DNA of 64,000 nt. It comes from an uncultured Lachnospiraceae bacterium (GTDB lineage: Bacteria > Bacillota > Clostridia > Lachnospirales > Lachnospiraceae). Below the pieces are notes generated by a model that did no database searches, had not been told where the DNA came from, and saw only the letters and a program-made list of their open reading frames with translations. The stretch lies in NCBI GenBank assembly GCA_910588955.1, contig CAJURQ010000011.1, positions 1-64,000 on the forward strand. The letters run 5' to 3'. Below, one piece after another: positions 9,111 to 18,709 of the stretch. The stretch's first letter is position 1. Every line of letters starts with the position of its first letter. Position numbers and translations under genes: made by a program.

Positions 9111-10188
9111 GGCGCTGTCCCTCCTTTATCATTTCTATAAACCGGTCAAACAGGAATCCCGAATCCTGCGGTCCGGGACATGCCTCGGGGTGGAACTGCA
9201 CCGTAAAGATATTCTTTCCCGTGTAGGAAAGCCCCTCGTTCGTGCCGTCGTTTACATTGACAAACGCCGGAACTGCCACTTTGGGGTCAAGCTTGTCCAT
9301 GTCCACCACATAACCGTGGTTCTGGGAGGAGATGTAAACCCTGCCCGTAGACAGATCCTTCACCGGGTGGTTGCCGCCTCTATGCCCGTATTTCATCTTA
9401 AAGGTGTCCGCCCCCGTTGCCAGCGCCATGAGCTGATGCCCGAGACAGATTGCAAAAATCGGAACATCGGACTCGTAAAGCTTACGGATTTCTTCTATTA
9501 TAATAGTGCACTCCTTCGGATCGCCCGGACCGTTGCTGAGCATAATGCCGTCCGGCTGATCCGCCAAAATCTCCGCCGCCGTGGTCGTCGCCGGATAGAC
9601 CGTCACGTCACACCCTCTCGCCGCCAGCGACCTCGCGATATTATCTTTGGTTCCGAGATCGAGAAGCGCTACCTTAAGTCCTTTCTCCCCCTGCAGTGTA
9701 TATTTCTCCCCGCAGGTCACCCGCTCCACTACCTTACCTGTCGTATATGCTTTTAATTTGGGAATGATTGTATCGAGATCATAGGCTTCGTCCGTGGTGA
9801 TCATACCGTTCATGGTACCCTTTTCACGAAGGATTCTGGTAAGGGCTCTGGTGTCGATCCCGGCGATACCCGGCACACCGTTGTCCTCTAAGAATTGCTG
9901 AATTGTCATATCACATCTGAAATTACTTGGAAGCCGGGATAGCTCCCGCACGATAAAGCCGTCACACCAAGGTTTCCTTGACTCCATATCTTCCGTACAG
10001 ATCCCGTAATTGCCAATCAGCGGATAGGTCATACACACTGCCTGTCCCGCATAGGACGGATCCGTCAACACCTCCAGATAACCAGCCATAGAAGTATTAA
10101 AAACAATTTCGCTGATAATCTCCCTGCGCGCACCTATATGTGTTCCCTCGAACACGGTGCCATCTTCCAAAATTAAGAATGCCCTCAT
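9103..10188 (-). CDS. carA: Carbamoyl-phosphate synthase, small (glutaminase) subunit
   Basis: Hydrolyses glutamine and channels ammonia to CarB. The 361-residue protein has the N-terminal CPSase small-chain domain (starts MRAFLILEDGTVFEG) and a C-terminal class I glutamine amidotransferase. The nucleophile Cys is in FAICLGHQ (about residue 248) and the catalytic His/Glu in VQFHPEA (about residue 335). It is the first gene of carA-carB-queH, with its own sigma-A-type promoter 64 bp upstream. No PyrR-binding fold or arginine box was recognised in the short leader. Confidence 0.98.
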   Translation of the reverse strand: MRAFLILEDGTVFEGTHIGARREIISEIVFNTSMAGYLEVLTDPSYAGQAVCMTYPLIGNYGICTEDMESRKPWCDGFIVRELSRLPSNFRCDMTIQQFLEDNGVPGIAGIDTRALTRILREKGTMNGMITTDEAYDLDTIIPKLKAYTTGKVVERVTCGEKYTLQGEKGLKVALLDLGTKDNIARSLAARGCDVTVYPATTTAAEILADQPDGIMLSNGPGDPKECTIIIEEIRKLYESDVPIFAICLGHQLMALATGADTFKMKYGHRGGNHPVKDLSTGRVYISSQNHGYVVDMDKLDPKVAVPAFVNVNDGTNEGLSYTGKNIFTVQFHPEACPGPQDSGFLFDRFIEMIKEGQRHA

Positions 10189-10251
10189 TTTATGCCCATT
10201 CCTTTCGCCGTGCGTACATAAAGCCTTCTACAGATAATCCATAATCGATTT

Positions 10252-10280
10252 ATTATAGCACAAGCGGAATGCGGCTTCAA
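10252..10280 (-). promoter_or_regulatory. carAB promoter
   Basis: Read leftwards: TTGAAG (10275-10280), exactly 17 bp, then perfect TATAAT (10252-10257). Confidence 0.75.
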
Positions 10281-10346
10281 CCGCCAAACTGAGGAATTTT
10301 TACACCCACGATTCATGCCCACAAAATGCTAATTTGGCACCAACTC

Positions 10347-10384
10347 CAGCGCCATGCAGCAAGTGCATGGCGCTGATGTGAAAA
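10347..10384. repeat. Short hairpin repeat with GCAAG loop, copy 1
   Basis: A perfect 12-bp stem (CAGCGCCATGCA 10347-10358 with 10364-10375) closes a GCAAG loop and is followed by GATGTGAAAAGT. A related copy lies at 35758-35795, and a shorter one with a different stem at 42735. It sits between the carA promoter and the end of the broken surface-protein gene. No T run follows on either strand. Confidence 0.6.
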
Positions 10385-10444
10385 GTACATAATAACAAAT
10401 CCTACAGCATACAGCCACTATCTGGTGTGTGTGTAAAACAGCGG

Positions 10445-11963
10445 CTACTCCTCTGGATCTGGTTCATAGATGGAATATATTGGCTTCGGGTCAATAGTAA
10501 ATGTATCTGTGACTCTCCCCGAATAATCATAGACACCACTGATTATAACCTTTCCCGTTTTTCCTTCGTGAGCTGCCCCTCATCGGTTTCCTTATTTTTC
10601 TTTGCCCTGCTGAAATCGGTATTGTCTTTATATTTTATCCCGTAGTCTCTGCCATATTTCAGTGTCGCTGTCTTGCTTTTAAGCTGTGTCACAATAGCGG
10701 CATTTTTCCCGCTCTTCACCTCAAATGCCTCCGTGTATTTCAGAGTCATGGCAGAACCGGTGACGCCGTCCCGTAAAAAGCCAAAAAGTGCATACCCGTC
10801 ATCTGCTACTGCCGGATTTTTATCAAAAATTCCCCCTAACTCACAGGACACTACCTCATAACCTGTAGGTCTGACATTTTTATCATAGGTCGCATTGATG
10901 GTAAACTCGGAAAGATCCACAACCGACATCGCAGGTTCTATATTAAACTGTGTCTCTAATACGCTAAAGGAGTAGAAAACCGCCTTTTCAATCGAAAAAT
11001 AATAAGTATATTCTCCCCTGTATAAACATTTGACTTATCAAAATTTGTGTTCACTCTAACATTATTTTGAGCATCTCCCAACGATATCCTCCCAAGCTCA
11101 TCTTTTATGTCAAACCGAATGCACTCGATATCATAGAGCCTTGACATATCATTGACGATAATCTTCCATTTATTGTCCCCGTCAGCCTGAAGTGATACCA
11201 GACGGTCTGACCCGTTTTCCCCTGTGACAGATATTCCATTCAAAACTAAATTACCGTTGAGACTAAAGCTCATGGACAGATCGTTTCCACTTGTCACTTC
11301 AAGCTTTTTCCCATCCTAAGAAATTTGTGATCCGTCACTCACAGTCAGATTTGTCAAATCTCCCTTTGGATAGTCCAGTTCTATTTCATAGGGTTTTAAG
11401 ATAACATCTTCTATACTCTTATCCTCATACCCCTCCAGTTTGAAATTGCTTCCCGTAAAGCCGACACCGATTTTCTTACCGAGACTCACCGTTGCTGACT
11501 GTGTCGGAAACTCCGAAACTTTGGTTCCATCCTCCGTTCTCCGCGAATATACCCCTTCGGTTTCCGGAAGTGCAATGACCTGGTCTGTCTGTTTTGGCGT
11601 CTTGATTTCGCGCAAACTGTTACAGCGCAATAGCATATCTTCGGCACCTGACTGAATGGTAAAACCGCTTATATCAAGCGTTTCCAGATCCGTACAGTCA
11701 TAAAACATCCTGTCAAAATTTTTCGATTGTGCCGTATCAAAACTACTTAAATCCAGAGCTTTTAACGCACAACATTTCTGAAACATATATTCCATATGCT
11801 CCACACCCGTCTCCGGCATAGCATAGACCACTTCAGGAACCATGCCGAAAATCATTGCCACAGCTAATATAACAGCCATCCCGCATCTAAACTGATACAG
11901 TTTCTTCCTTTTGCCATTCTCCATCCTCCTTGACTTTCCCAAAAGCAGGGATATCATAAACAA
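10445..11963 (-). pseudogene. Broken BspA-like surface protein gene
   Basis: The frame starting near 11963 (TTG) or 11924 (ATG) has a signal-peptide-like segment (CGMAVILAVAMIFGMVPEVVYA) and then BspA/DUF285-type leucine-rich repeats (MFYDCTDLETLDISGF). It reads into an in-frame TAG at 11316-11318 and resumes in the same frame with DGKKLEVTSGND. Near 11015 the sense shifts frame to TGGEYTYYFSIEKA, and near 10576 it shifts again to a C-terminus containing TGKVIISGVYDYSG, ending at 10445. Both shifts fall in GGGG tracts and each would be repaired by one additional G. The C-terminal part looks like an Ig-type repeat domain. With one nonsense and two frameshift lesions it is most likely dead. The GGAGG directly abuts the 11924 ATG, so the true start is unclear. 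Confidence 0.8.
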
Positions 11964-11974
11964 AAATACGTTAA

Positions 11975-12007
11975 TTTATTCTCCCCCCCCCCACCACCAA
12001 AAGTCAA
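11975..12007 (-). promoter_or_regulatory. Putative promoter with a G10 tract in its spacer
   Basis: Read leftwards: TTGACT (12002-12007), then TTTGGTGGT, ten G in a row (11983-11992), then the AT-rich AGAATAAATT. The homopolymer lies where the spacer between -35 and -10 would be. Depending on which hexamer is the -10, the spacer is now 19-21 bp, longer than the optimal 17. Changing the number of G would change promoter strength, as in known phase-variable promoters of other bacteria. That it is a promoter is inference. Confidence 0.4.
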
Positions 12008-12036
12008 GAACGCGCCGGCGCCCTTTAATATCCACC

Positions 12037-12816
12037 TTATAAGCAGCTTTTTACCGCTTCTTTCATCTCCCGCACATATGCGCCGACGTAAGGCGCCGCT
12101 TCCCTGCCGTATTTTTCAATAATCTTCACAATAGCCGAGCCCACGATCGCCCCGTCCGAAAGACCCGCCATCTTCCGTGCCTGTTCCGGCGTGGAAATAC
12201 CGAAGCCAATGGCACAGGGAATCTCTGTATTCTGCCGTATCACCTCCACGATGGATGTCAAATCCGTCTTGATCTCGCTTCTTGTGCCGGTGACGCCGAG
12301 ACTGGACACCACATAGATAAAGCCTTCCGCCTCCTTCGCGATCATAGCGATACGGTTCTGGGACGTGGGCGCGATCAGGGAAATCAAATCCACGCCGTAA
12401 GAATGGCAGCTATCCAGAAACTCCCCTTTCTCCTCGTAGGGCAGATCAGGCAGAATCAACCCGTCCATTTCAATTTCCCGGCAAGTGGAGAGAAACCGCT
12501 CCGCCCCGTAGGAAAATATCACATTGGTATAGGTCATAAACACCATGGGCGTCTGTATATCCTGCCGCAGTTTTCTCACCATATCGAAAATTTTGTCTGT
12601 TGTGACTCCACCGGTCAACGCCCGCAGATTTGCCCCCTGAATAACAGGTCCCTCCGCCGTCGGATCGGAAAAAGGAATCCCCAGTTCGATCAGATCCGCC
12701 CCGTTATCCACCGCCGCTCGCACACATGCCGCGGTCGTCTCTAAATCCGGATCCCCACAGGTCACAAAAGCGATAAACGCCTTCCCATTCGCAAAAGCAG
12801 CTCCAATCTTACTCAT
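12037..12816 (-). CDS. trpA: Tryptophan synthase alpha chain
   Basis: Cleaves indole-3-glycerol phosphate to indole and glyceraldehyde 3-phosphate; indole is channelled to TrpB. It is a 259-residue TIM barrel. The segment AFVTCGDPDLETT carries the usual N-terminal region, LIELGIPFSDPTAEGPVIQ holds the catalytic Glu and Asp region, and the phosphate-binding GFGIST and GAIVGSAIV lie near the end. The start at 12816 has GGAGG upstream and overlaps the trpB end by 8 bp. Last gene of the trp operon. Confidence 0.97.
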   Translation of the reverse strand: MSKIGAAFANGKAFIAFVTCGDPDLETTAACVRAAVDNGADLIELGIPFSDPTAEGPVIQGANLRALTGGVTTDKIFDMVRKLRQDIQTPMVFMTYTNVIFSYGAERFLSTCREIEMDGLILPDLPYEEKGEFLDSCHSYGVDLISLIAPTSQNRIAMIAKEAEGFIYVVSSLGVTGTRSEIKTDLTSIVEVIRQNTEIPCAIGFGISTPEQARKMAGLSDGAIVGSAIVKIIEKYGREAAPYVGAYVREMKEAVKSCL

Positions 12817-13999
12817 GAATATCCTCCCCTCTGTAACGCGCAATCGCCGCACAGTCCTTATCTCCTCTTCCCGAAATCGTAATGACAATGATTCGGTCTT
12901 TTTCCATAACAGGTGCAATCTTTCTGGCATATGCCACCGCATGCGCCGATTCTATCGCGGGGATAATGCCCTCCGTCTTCGCCAGATACTCGAACGCCTC
13001 CACCGCCTCATCGTCTGTCACTGGCACATATTCCGCCCGCCCGATATCGTGCAGATGGGCGTGTTCTGGTCCGATCCCCGGATAATCCAGTCCCGCCGAG
13101 ATGGAGTAGACCGGCGCGATCTGCCCGTACTCGTCCTGACAAAAATACGACTTCATGCCGTGGAAAATGCCAACCCGCCCCGTATTGACAGTCGCCGCTG
13201 TCTCGAAAGTATCAATACCTCTGCCCGCCGCCTCACAGCCGATCAGCCGCACATTCTCATCCTCGATAAAATGGTAAAAGCTGCCGATGGCGTTAGAACC
13301 GCCGCCCACACAGGCAATCACCGCATCCGGCAGCCGCCCTTCCTTCTCCAGAAGCTGCTCCTTGATCTCCCGGGAAATCACCGCCTGAAAATCCCTCACG
13401 ATCGTGGGGAACGGATGGGGACCCATCACCGAGCCGAGACAATAGTGGGTGTCCGCAATCCGGGATGTCCACTCCCGCATCGCCTCGGACACCGCATCCT
13501 TGAGTGTAGCCGTCCCCGTCTTGACGGGAACCACCTCCGCCCCCAAAAGCCGCATCCGGTAAACATTAAGCGCCTGCCTGACGGTGTCCTCCTCGCCCAT
13601 AAAGACCACGCATTCCATACCCATCAGAGCCGCCGCCGTGGCGGAGGCAACGCCGTGCTGTCCCGCCCCCGTCTCCGCAATCAGACGAGTCTTCCCCATC
13701 TTCTTCGCCAGAAGCGCCTGTCCGAGCACGTTGTTGATCTTGTGCGCACCCGTATGGTTCAAGTCCTCTCTCTTCAAATAAATCTTTGCACCGCCCAGAT
13801 CCTCCGTCATCTTCTTTGCGTAGTAAAGTCTGGAGGGTCTGCCCGCGTAATCGTTATACAATGCCGTAAGCTCCCTGTTAAAGTCCGGATCATCCTTAAA
13901 ACGATTGTACGCCTCCTCCAATTCAATCACCGCATTCATCAAAGTTTCCGGAATATACTGCCCGCCGTGTATTCCAAAACGCCCGTTATTATTTGCCAT
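12809..13999 (-). CDS. trpB: Tryptophan synthase beta chain
   Basis: PLP enzyme that joins indole and serine to give tryptophan. The 396-residue protein is of TrpB1 type (FGIHGGQYIPETLM at the N-terminus). The PLP lysine is in GAHKINN near residue 88, the phosphate-binding loop is VGGGSNAIGSF, and TISGRGDKD is at the C-terminus. It overlaps trpF by 11 bp and trpA by 8 bp, so the three are translationally coupled. Confidence 0.98.
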   Translation of the reverse strand: MANNNGRFGIHGGQYIPETLMNAVIELEEAYNRFKDDPDFNRELTALYNDYAGRPSRLYYAKKMTEDLGGAKIYLKREDLNHTGAHKINNVLGQALLAKKMGKTRLIAETGAGQHGVASATAAALMGMECVVFMGEEDTVRQALNVYRMRLLGAEVVPVKTGTATLKDAVSEAMREWTSRIADTHYCLGSVMGPHPFPTIVRDFQAVISREIKEQLLEKEGRLPDAVIACVGGGSNAIGSFYHFIEDENVRLIGCEAAGRGIDTFETAATVNTGRVGIFHGMKSYFCQDEYGQIAPVYSISAGLDYPGIGPEHAHLHDIGRAEYVPVTDDEAVEAFEYLAKTEGIIPAIESAHAVAYARKIAPVMEKDRIIVITISGRGDKDCAAIARYRGEDIHE

Positions 14000-14642
14000 A
14001 GTAAGTTCTTCCCTCCGTTCTGTCTTTTCTCACGCTCTCCACAAACGCCTGCATCTTCTCCGCGTCCTTCAGCCCGTCCGTCTCAATCCCGGAGCTCACG
14101 TCCACCGCATAGGGCTGCCACCGCCTCACTACCTCTCCCACATTAGAAGCGTCAAGCCCGCCCGCCAGAAAATAGGGACGGTTCATCCCCGCAAGAAGCT
14201 CCCTTTCAAAAGCAGTGCCCGTGCCGCCGTCTCCCGCATCCAAAAGCACAAAGTCCGCGGAGCTTTCACATGCCCTCTCAATGTCCGCCGCGCTCCGCAC
14301 CGAAAACGCCTTGATTAACAGTTTCTCCGTCAACTCCCGCATCCGCCTGATATACGCCTCGTCCTCACTCCCGTGAAACTGCGCCAAATCGATCACCCCC
14401 GCCGACAGCAGCGCCGCCACCGTCTCCGGCTTCTCATCCACAAACACCCCCACCGCCAGAATATCGGGGTGTAAAAGTTCCTTTAACGTTCTGGCACGCT
14501 CCAGCGATACATAACGCCTGCTGTTTTGAAAAAAAACAAATCCCACATAATCCGGACATAATAAATTTGCCACCTCAACATCACTCGGACGCATTAATCC
14601 ACACAGTTTAATCTTGATTTTACTTTTTTCTTCCTGTCTCAT
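13989..14642 (-). CDS. trpF: Phosphoribosylanthranilate isomerase
   Basis: Amadori rearrangement of phosphoribosylanthranilate to the carboxyphenylamino-deoxyribulose phosphate. A 217-residue TIM barrel with the first-strand catalytic Cys in KIKLCGLMRPSD, the active-site Asp region VLLDAGDGGTGTAF and the phosphate-binding LAGGLDASNV. The start is uncertain. The ATG at 14642 matches the family length but has a weak ribosome site. A TTG at 14684 has AGGAG at good distance and would add 14 residues. Confidence 0.95.
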   Translation of the reverse strand: MRQEEKSKIKIKLCGLMRPSDVEVANLLCPDYVGFVFFQNSRRYVSLERARTLKELLHPDILAVGVFVDEKPETVAALLSAGVIDLAQFHGSEDEAYIRRMRELTEKLLIKAFSVRSAADIERACESSADFVLLDAGDGGTGTAFERELLAGMNRPYFLAGGLDASNVGEVVRRWQPYAVDVSSGIETDGLKDAEKMQAFVESVRKDRTEGRTYYGK

Positions 14643-14726
14643 TCGCCTTTTTCCCTCATATATTTCTATTTCTGCAACTCTCAAATGTCTTCGATCTCCT
14701 ACGGCGATTGTGGGAATGTCATAATC

Positions 14727-15509
14727 TCAACCCCCACGAAGATTTAATAACATCTGCTTTGGATTTGTCGCCCGCATCAGCGCCTCCCCCACCAGCACCG
14801 CGTCCGCTCCAATCTCCGCAAGTCTCCTCACATCCTCCGGTCCGCTCACACCGCTCTCGGAGACAAACAGCGCATCTGCCGGAATCCGCTCCCGCAGTCT
14901 GCGGCTGTTCTCCGTGTCTACCGTGAAATCCTTCAAATTTCGGTTGTTCACACCTAGCACTCTCGCTCCCGCCGAAAGCGCCATGTCCACCTCAGCCTCA
15001 TCGTGCGCCTCTACCAGCGCCGACAAGCCGAGCGCATCGCAGAGGGCAAGGTATTCCCGAATCTGCGCCTCGCTCAGGATGGCGCAAATCAAGAGCACCG
15101 CCGACGCACCGAGCAGCTTCGCCTCATAAATCATATATTCGTCCACCGTAAAGTCTTTGCGCAGGCAGGGAATAGAGACAGCCGCCGCAATCTCCTTGAG
15201 ATACGCGTCACTGCCGAGAAACCACTTCGGCTCAGTCAGCACGGATATGGCGTCCGCCCCCGCCTCCTCGTATGCTCCCGCAATCTCCAAATAGGGAAAC
15301 TCCGGCGCGATCAGCCCTTTTGACGGGGACGCCTTCTTGCATTCGCAGATAAAGGAAATCCCCGGTTTTTGCAGCGCTTTCTCAAAAGCAAAATCCCCTT
15401 TTTGAATAAATAACGCTTGATTTTTAATCTCCGCAAGCGGTAATTTCTTCTTCGCCTGCTCGGTGCGGAATGCCGCATGCTCCGCCAACTGCTCTAAAAT
15501 ATTTGCCAT
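14727..15509 (-). CDS. trpC: Indole-3-glycerol-phosphate synthase
   Basis: Ring closure and decarboxylation to indole-3-glycerol phosphate. The 260-residue TIM barrel shows the family markers FICECKKASPSKG (substrate-binding Lys), SVLTEPKWFLGS, CLRKDFTVDEYMI, LGVNNRNLKDFTVD and SESGVSGPEDV. It is a separate protein from TrpF, unlike in enterics. It lies between trpD (49 bp upstream) and trpF. Confidence 0.97.
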   Translation of the reverse strand: MANILEQLAEHAAFRTEQAKKKLPLAEIKNQALFIQKGDFAFEKALQKPGISFICECKKASPSKGLIAPEFPYLEIAGAYEEAGADAISVLTEPKWFLGSDAYLKEIAAAVSIPCLRKDFTVDEYMIYEAKLLGASAVLLICAILSEAQIREYLALCDALGLSALVEAHDEAEVDMALSAGARVLGVNNRNLKDFTVDTENSRRLRERIPADALFVSESGVSGPEDVRRLAEIGADAVLVGEALMRATNPKQMLLNLRGG

Positions 15510-15558
15510 CGCCTTTTTCCATTTCTTTCCCGGTTAAATCTCGTTTTAACCGCAACAG

Positions 15559-16584
15559 TTACTCATTGCTCAACCGAATGAATTTCTCCAGCGTCTCCGC
15601 CGCCTTCCCGGAGTCGATGATCTCCGCCGCCAGCGTCACGCCGTCCGCCATGCTCTCCGCCTTGCCGCCCACATAGAGAGCCGCGCCGGCATTCATCAGC
15701 ACAGCGTTTCTTTTGTGCCCTTTTTCGCCGTTTAATATAGCAAGCGTTATTTTAGCATTTTCCTCCGGCGTACCGCCCTCCAGATCCTGCTTTGTGCATC
15801 TCTCAAAGCCGAAGTTCTCCGGGCATACCGTGTAGGTCTTAAACCAGCCGTCTTTAAACTCGCATATGGTAGTGGGCGCACTCATGGAAATCTCGTCCAG
15901 TTTATCCTTGCCGTACACCACCATGCCGCGCTCCACGCCGAGACTGATCAGCACCTGCGCCAGCGGCTCAGCCAGATATTCGTCGTACACACCCAAAAGC
16001 TGCCGCTTTGGGCTGCCCGGATTCGTCAGCGGTCCCAGAATATTGAACACCGTGCGAAATCCAAGCTCCTTACGGATCGCACCCACATACTTCATGGAAG
16101 TATGGTACTTCTGCGCAAAGAAGAAACACATGCCGACCTCCTGCAGAAGTTTCACGCACAACTCCGGGCTCTGCTCGATATTGACACCCAGCGCCTCCAG
16201 ACAGTCCGCCGTGCCGCACTTGGAGGACGCCGCCCGGTTGCCGTGCTTTGCCACCTTCATGCCGCCCGCCGCGCACACTAGCGCAGAGGTGGTGGAAATA
16301 TTGAAGCTGTGGGCGTTGTCCCCGCCGGTTCCCACAATTTCAAAAAGTTCCATGTCTGTCTCCACCTTGGTCGCATGGTCGCGCATCGCCGCCGCGCATC
16401 CGGCAATCTCGTCCGTCGTCTCCGCCTTCGCGCTCTTGGTGGAGAGCGCCGCCAGAAACGCCGCGTTCTGAGTTGGAGACGTCTCTCCGCTCATAATCTC
16501 ATTCATCACCGTATATGCCTCGTCGTAGGTGAGGTCGCCTTTGTTTACGATTTTTACGATTGCTTCCTTGATCATAGTTTTCAT
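15559..16584 (-). CDS. trpD: Anthranilate phosphoribosyltransferase
   Basis: Transfers phosphoribose from PRPP to anthranilate. The 341 residues include the PRPP-binding GTGGDNAHSFNIST (about residue 85), the KHGNRAASSKCGTADCLEALG segment of the anthranilate site, and RTVFNILGPLTNP. It begins 8 bp after trpG and is not fused to it. Confidence 0.97.
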   Translation of the reverse strand: MKTMIKEAIVKIVNKGDLTYDEAYTVMNEIMSGETSPTQNAAFLAALSTKSAKAETTDEIAGCAAAMRDHATKVETDMELFEIVGTGGDNAHSFNISTTSALVCAAGGMKVAKHGNRAASSKCGTADCLEALGVNIEQSPELCVKLLQEVGMCFFFAQKYHTSMKYVGAIRKELGFRTVFNILGPLTNPGSPKRQLLGVYDEYLAEPLAQVLISLGVERGMVVYGKDKLDEISMSAPTTICEFKDGWFKTYTVCPENFGFERCTKQDLEGGTPEENAKITLAILNGEKGHKRNAVLMNAGAALYVGGKAESMADGVTLAAEIIDSGKAAETLEKFIRLSNE

Positions 16585-16592
16585 CCTCCCTT

Positions 16593-17159
16593 TTATACCG
16601 TCATAAAGTTTTCCAGCATCCTCTTCCCCTCCGGCGTCATGATGGACTCCGGGTGAAACTGTACGCCGTAAACCGGATATTCCCTGTGCTGCACCGCCAT
16701 TACTTCTCCGTCTGACGTGCGCGCAACGACCTGCAGACTCGCCGGAATCGTCTGTTCATCCGCCGCCAGAGAATGGTATCGCGCCACCTTCATCCCATCC
16801 GGACAGCCGCGAAACAAAGTACATTCTCCCTCAAACGCGATTTCCGACTGTTTGCCGTGCATCAGCTCCTTCGCGTAGGTGATCGTCGCCCCATAGGCAA
16901 GGCAGATTGCCTGATGCCCCAGACAGACCCCCAATATCGGAATTTCCTTCCCCAACACCTTCGCCGCCTCCACAATGATTCCCGCATCCTCCGGGCGCCC
17001 TGGTCCCGGCGACAGGATGATGCGATCCGGCGTAAGCGCCCTGATCTCCTCCACCGTCATCTCATCATTGCGGATCACACGAATGTCAGGATTGATTTCA
17101 CCCACAAGCTGATATAGGTTATAAGAAAAACTGTCGTAATTATCAATTAGCAGTATCAT
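16593..17159 (-). CDS. trpG: Anthranilate synthase, glutaminase component
   Basis: Class I glutamine amidotransferase that supplies ammonia to TrpE. The 188 residues start MILLIDNYDSFSYNLYQ, with the oxyanion region LSPGPGRPEDAG, nucleophile Cys in LGVCLGHQAI (about residue 80) and the His/Glu pair in VQFHPESI. In Firmicutes a TrpG of this type may also serve p-aminobenzoate synthesis. Its place inside the trp operon makes tryptophan synthesis the main role. Confidence 0.96.
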   Translation of the reverse strand: MILLIDNYDSFSYNLYQLVGEINPDIRVIRNDEMTVEEIRALTPDRIILSPGPGRPEDAGIIVEAAKVLGKEIPILGVCLGHQAICLAYGATITYAKELMHGKQSEIAFEGECTLFRGCPDGMKVARYHSLAADEQTIPASLQVVARTSDGEVMAVQHREYPVYGVQFHPESIMTPEGKRMLENFMTV

Positions 17160-17220
17160 GCCTGCCTCCCTTCCGAATCGCTGTCCACACCTATCCTAAG
17201 TGCCGTCCACAAAACTCCTC

Positions 17221-18684
17221 TCACTCCTCTTCCTGCCCAAGCTCCAACGCCCTGATAACCGCCTTCGCCTTGTTGATGCACTCGTTATATTCTTTTTCAG
17301 GGTCGGAGTCAGCAACAATCCCCGCGCCGCTTCTGACAAACACACGTCCGTTTTTCTTATAGGCAATGCGAATCGCGATACAGGTATCCATGTTGCCGGT
17401 AAAATCAATGTAGCCGATGGCACCGCCGTAGATGCCCCTCTTGTTGTTCTCTAATTCCCCGATTAGCTGACAGGCACGGATCTTCGGCGCCCCCGACAGC
17501 GTGCCCGCAGGCAGCACCGCCTCAACGGCATTAAGCGCGTCAAACTCCTCCCGGATCTCTCCCCGCACCGTGGAACCGATATGCATCACATGGGAATACC
17601 GCTCTATGGAATGAAATTTCTCCACCGCCACCGTGCCGAATTTGCTGATCTTTCCCAGATCGTTGCGTCCCAGATCCACCAGCATGTTGTGCTCCGCCAG
17701 TTCCTTCTCATCCGCCAGAAGCTCCGCCTCCAGCCTCTCGTCTTCCTCCCGCGTCTCTCCCCGCGGTCTCGTCCCCGCAAGCGGAAAGGTGTGAAGCACC
17801 CCGTCTTCCAATTTCACGAGCGTCTCTGGCGATGCGCCTGCCACCTCCACATCCGTGCCCGAAAAGTAAAACATATAAGGCGACGGATTCATGGTTCTCA
17901 GCACCCGGTAAGTCTGTAATAAGCTGCCCTCTAAAGGCGCCTCCAGTCTGTTAGACAGCACAATCTGGAAAATATCACCCTCCCGAATATAACGCTTCGC
18001 CCTCTCCACAATGCCGCAGTACGTCTCTTCATCAAAGAGCGGCGTCACCTCACCGAGAAGCCGTCCCTTCGGCTCCTCTTTCTTTTCCCCGCCGCGAAGC
18101 AGGTCCGCCATCTGACGCAGTTCCCGGACTGCTTTATTGTAGCCGGTCTCTCCTTCCGCAAGTGTCATATTCACAATCAAAATAATTTTCTGTCTGAAAT
18201 TGTCAAAGGCGATCACCTTGTCAAACAGCATCAAGTCCACATCCTTGAACGCCTCTGTGTCCTGCACACCCACCCGGATCGACGGCTCGCTGTAGCCGAG
18301 ATAATCATAGGAAAAATAACCGACCAGTCCGCCGGTAAAAGAGGGCAGGTACGAAAAACGGGGACTTTTATGCTCCGCCAGAATCTGCCGAAGCTGTGTC
18401 GACGGATTTTCTGTATGCAGCGTCACATCCCCCACCCGCATCTCTCCGTCTATACAGGTGATCTCCAGTTTGGGATCATACCCAAGAAAAGTGTAACGCC
18501 CCCACTTTTCCTTTTCCGCCACCGATTCCAGCAGATAGCAGTGTGTGGACACGTTTTTCAGAATTTTAAGCGCCTCAATGGGCGTGCAGATATCCGAAAG
18601 CATCTCACAGCTTACAGGAACCGCCTTGTAATCCCCGGTGTCCGCGATTTCCTTCACTTCTTCGATAGAGGGTAAAAATTTCAT
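17221..18684 (-). CDS. trpE: Anthranilate synthase component I
   Basis: Converts chorismate and ammonia to anthranilate, the committed step. The 487 residues include the tryptophan feedback site LLES (in CYLLESV, about residue 51) and the chorismate-binding C-terminal half, with GDIFQIVLSNR, ETLVKLEDG, PLAGTRPRGETREEDERLE, VDLGRNDLG and GTLSGAPKIRA. AGGAG precedes the ATG. First structural gene of the operon, controlled by the T-box leader upstream. A structured repeat lies between leader and gene. Confidence 0.98.
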   Translation of the reverse strand: MKFLPSIEEVKEIADTGDYKAVPVSCEMLSDICTPIEALKILKNVSTHCYLLESVAEKEKWGRYTFLGYDPKLEITCIDGEMRVGDVTLHTENPSTQLRQILAEHKSPRFSYLPSFTGGLVGYFSYDYLGYSEPSIRVGVQDTEAFKDVDLMLFDKVIAFDNFRQKIILIVNMTLAEGETGYNKAVRELRQMADLLRGGEKKEEPKGRLLGEVTPLFDEETYCGIVERAKRYIREGDIFQIVLSNRLEAPLEGSLLQTYRVLRTMNPSPYMFYFSGTDVEVAGASPETLVKLEDGVLHTFPLAGTRPRGETREEDERLEAELLADEKELAEHNMLVDLGRNDLGKISKFGTVAVEKFHSIERYSHVMHIGSTVRGEIREEFDALNAVEAVLPAGTLSGAPKIRACQLIGELENNKRGIYGGAIGYIDFTGNMDTCIAIRIAYKKNGRVFVRSGAGIVADSDPEKEYNECINKAKAVIRALELGQEEE

Positions 18685-18709
18685 GGGTACTCCTTTCTGA
18701 CTCTGCCTC

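Noticed and set aside
12009..12021. GCGCCGGCGC palindrome after trpA as a strong terminator
   Set aside because: The stem is only 5 bp without a loop and no direct T run follows; left unassigned.
12815..14146. A long open frame on the plus strand opposite trpB and trpF
   Set aside because: It is the mirror of strongly conserved trp genes, rich in Arg/His/Pro as expected for an antisense frame, and has no ribosome site or family match.
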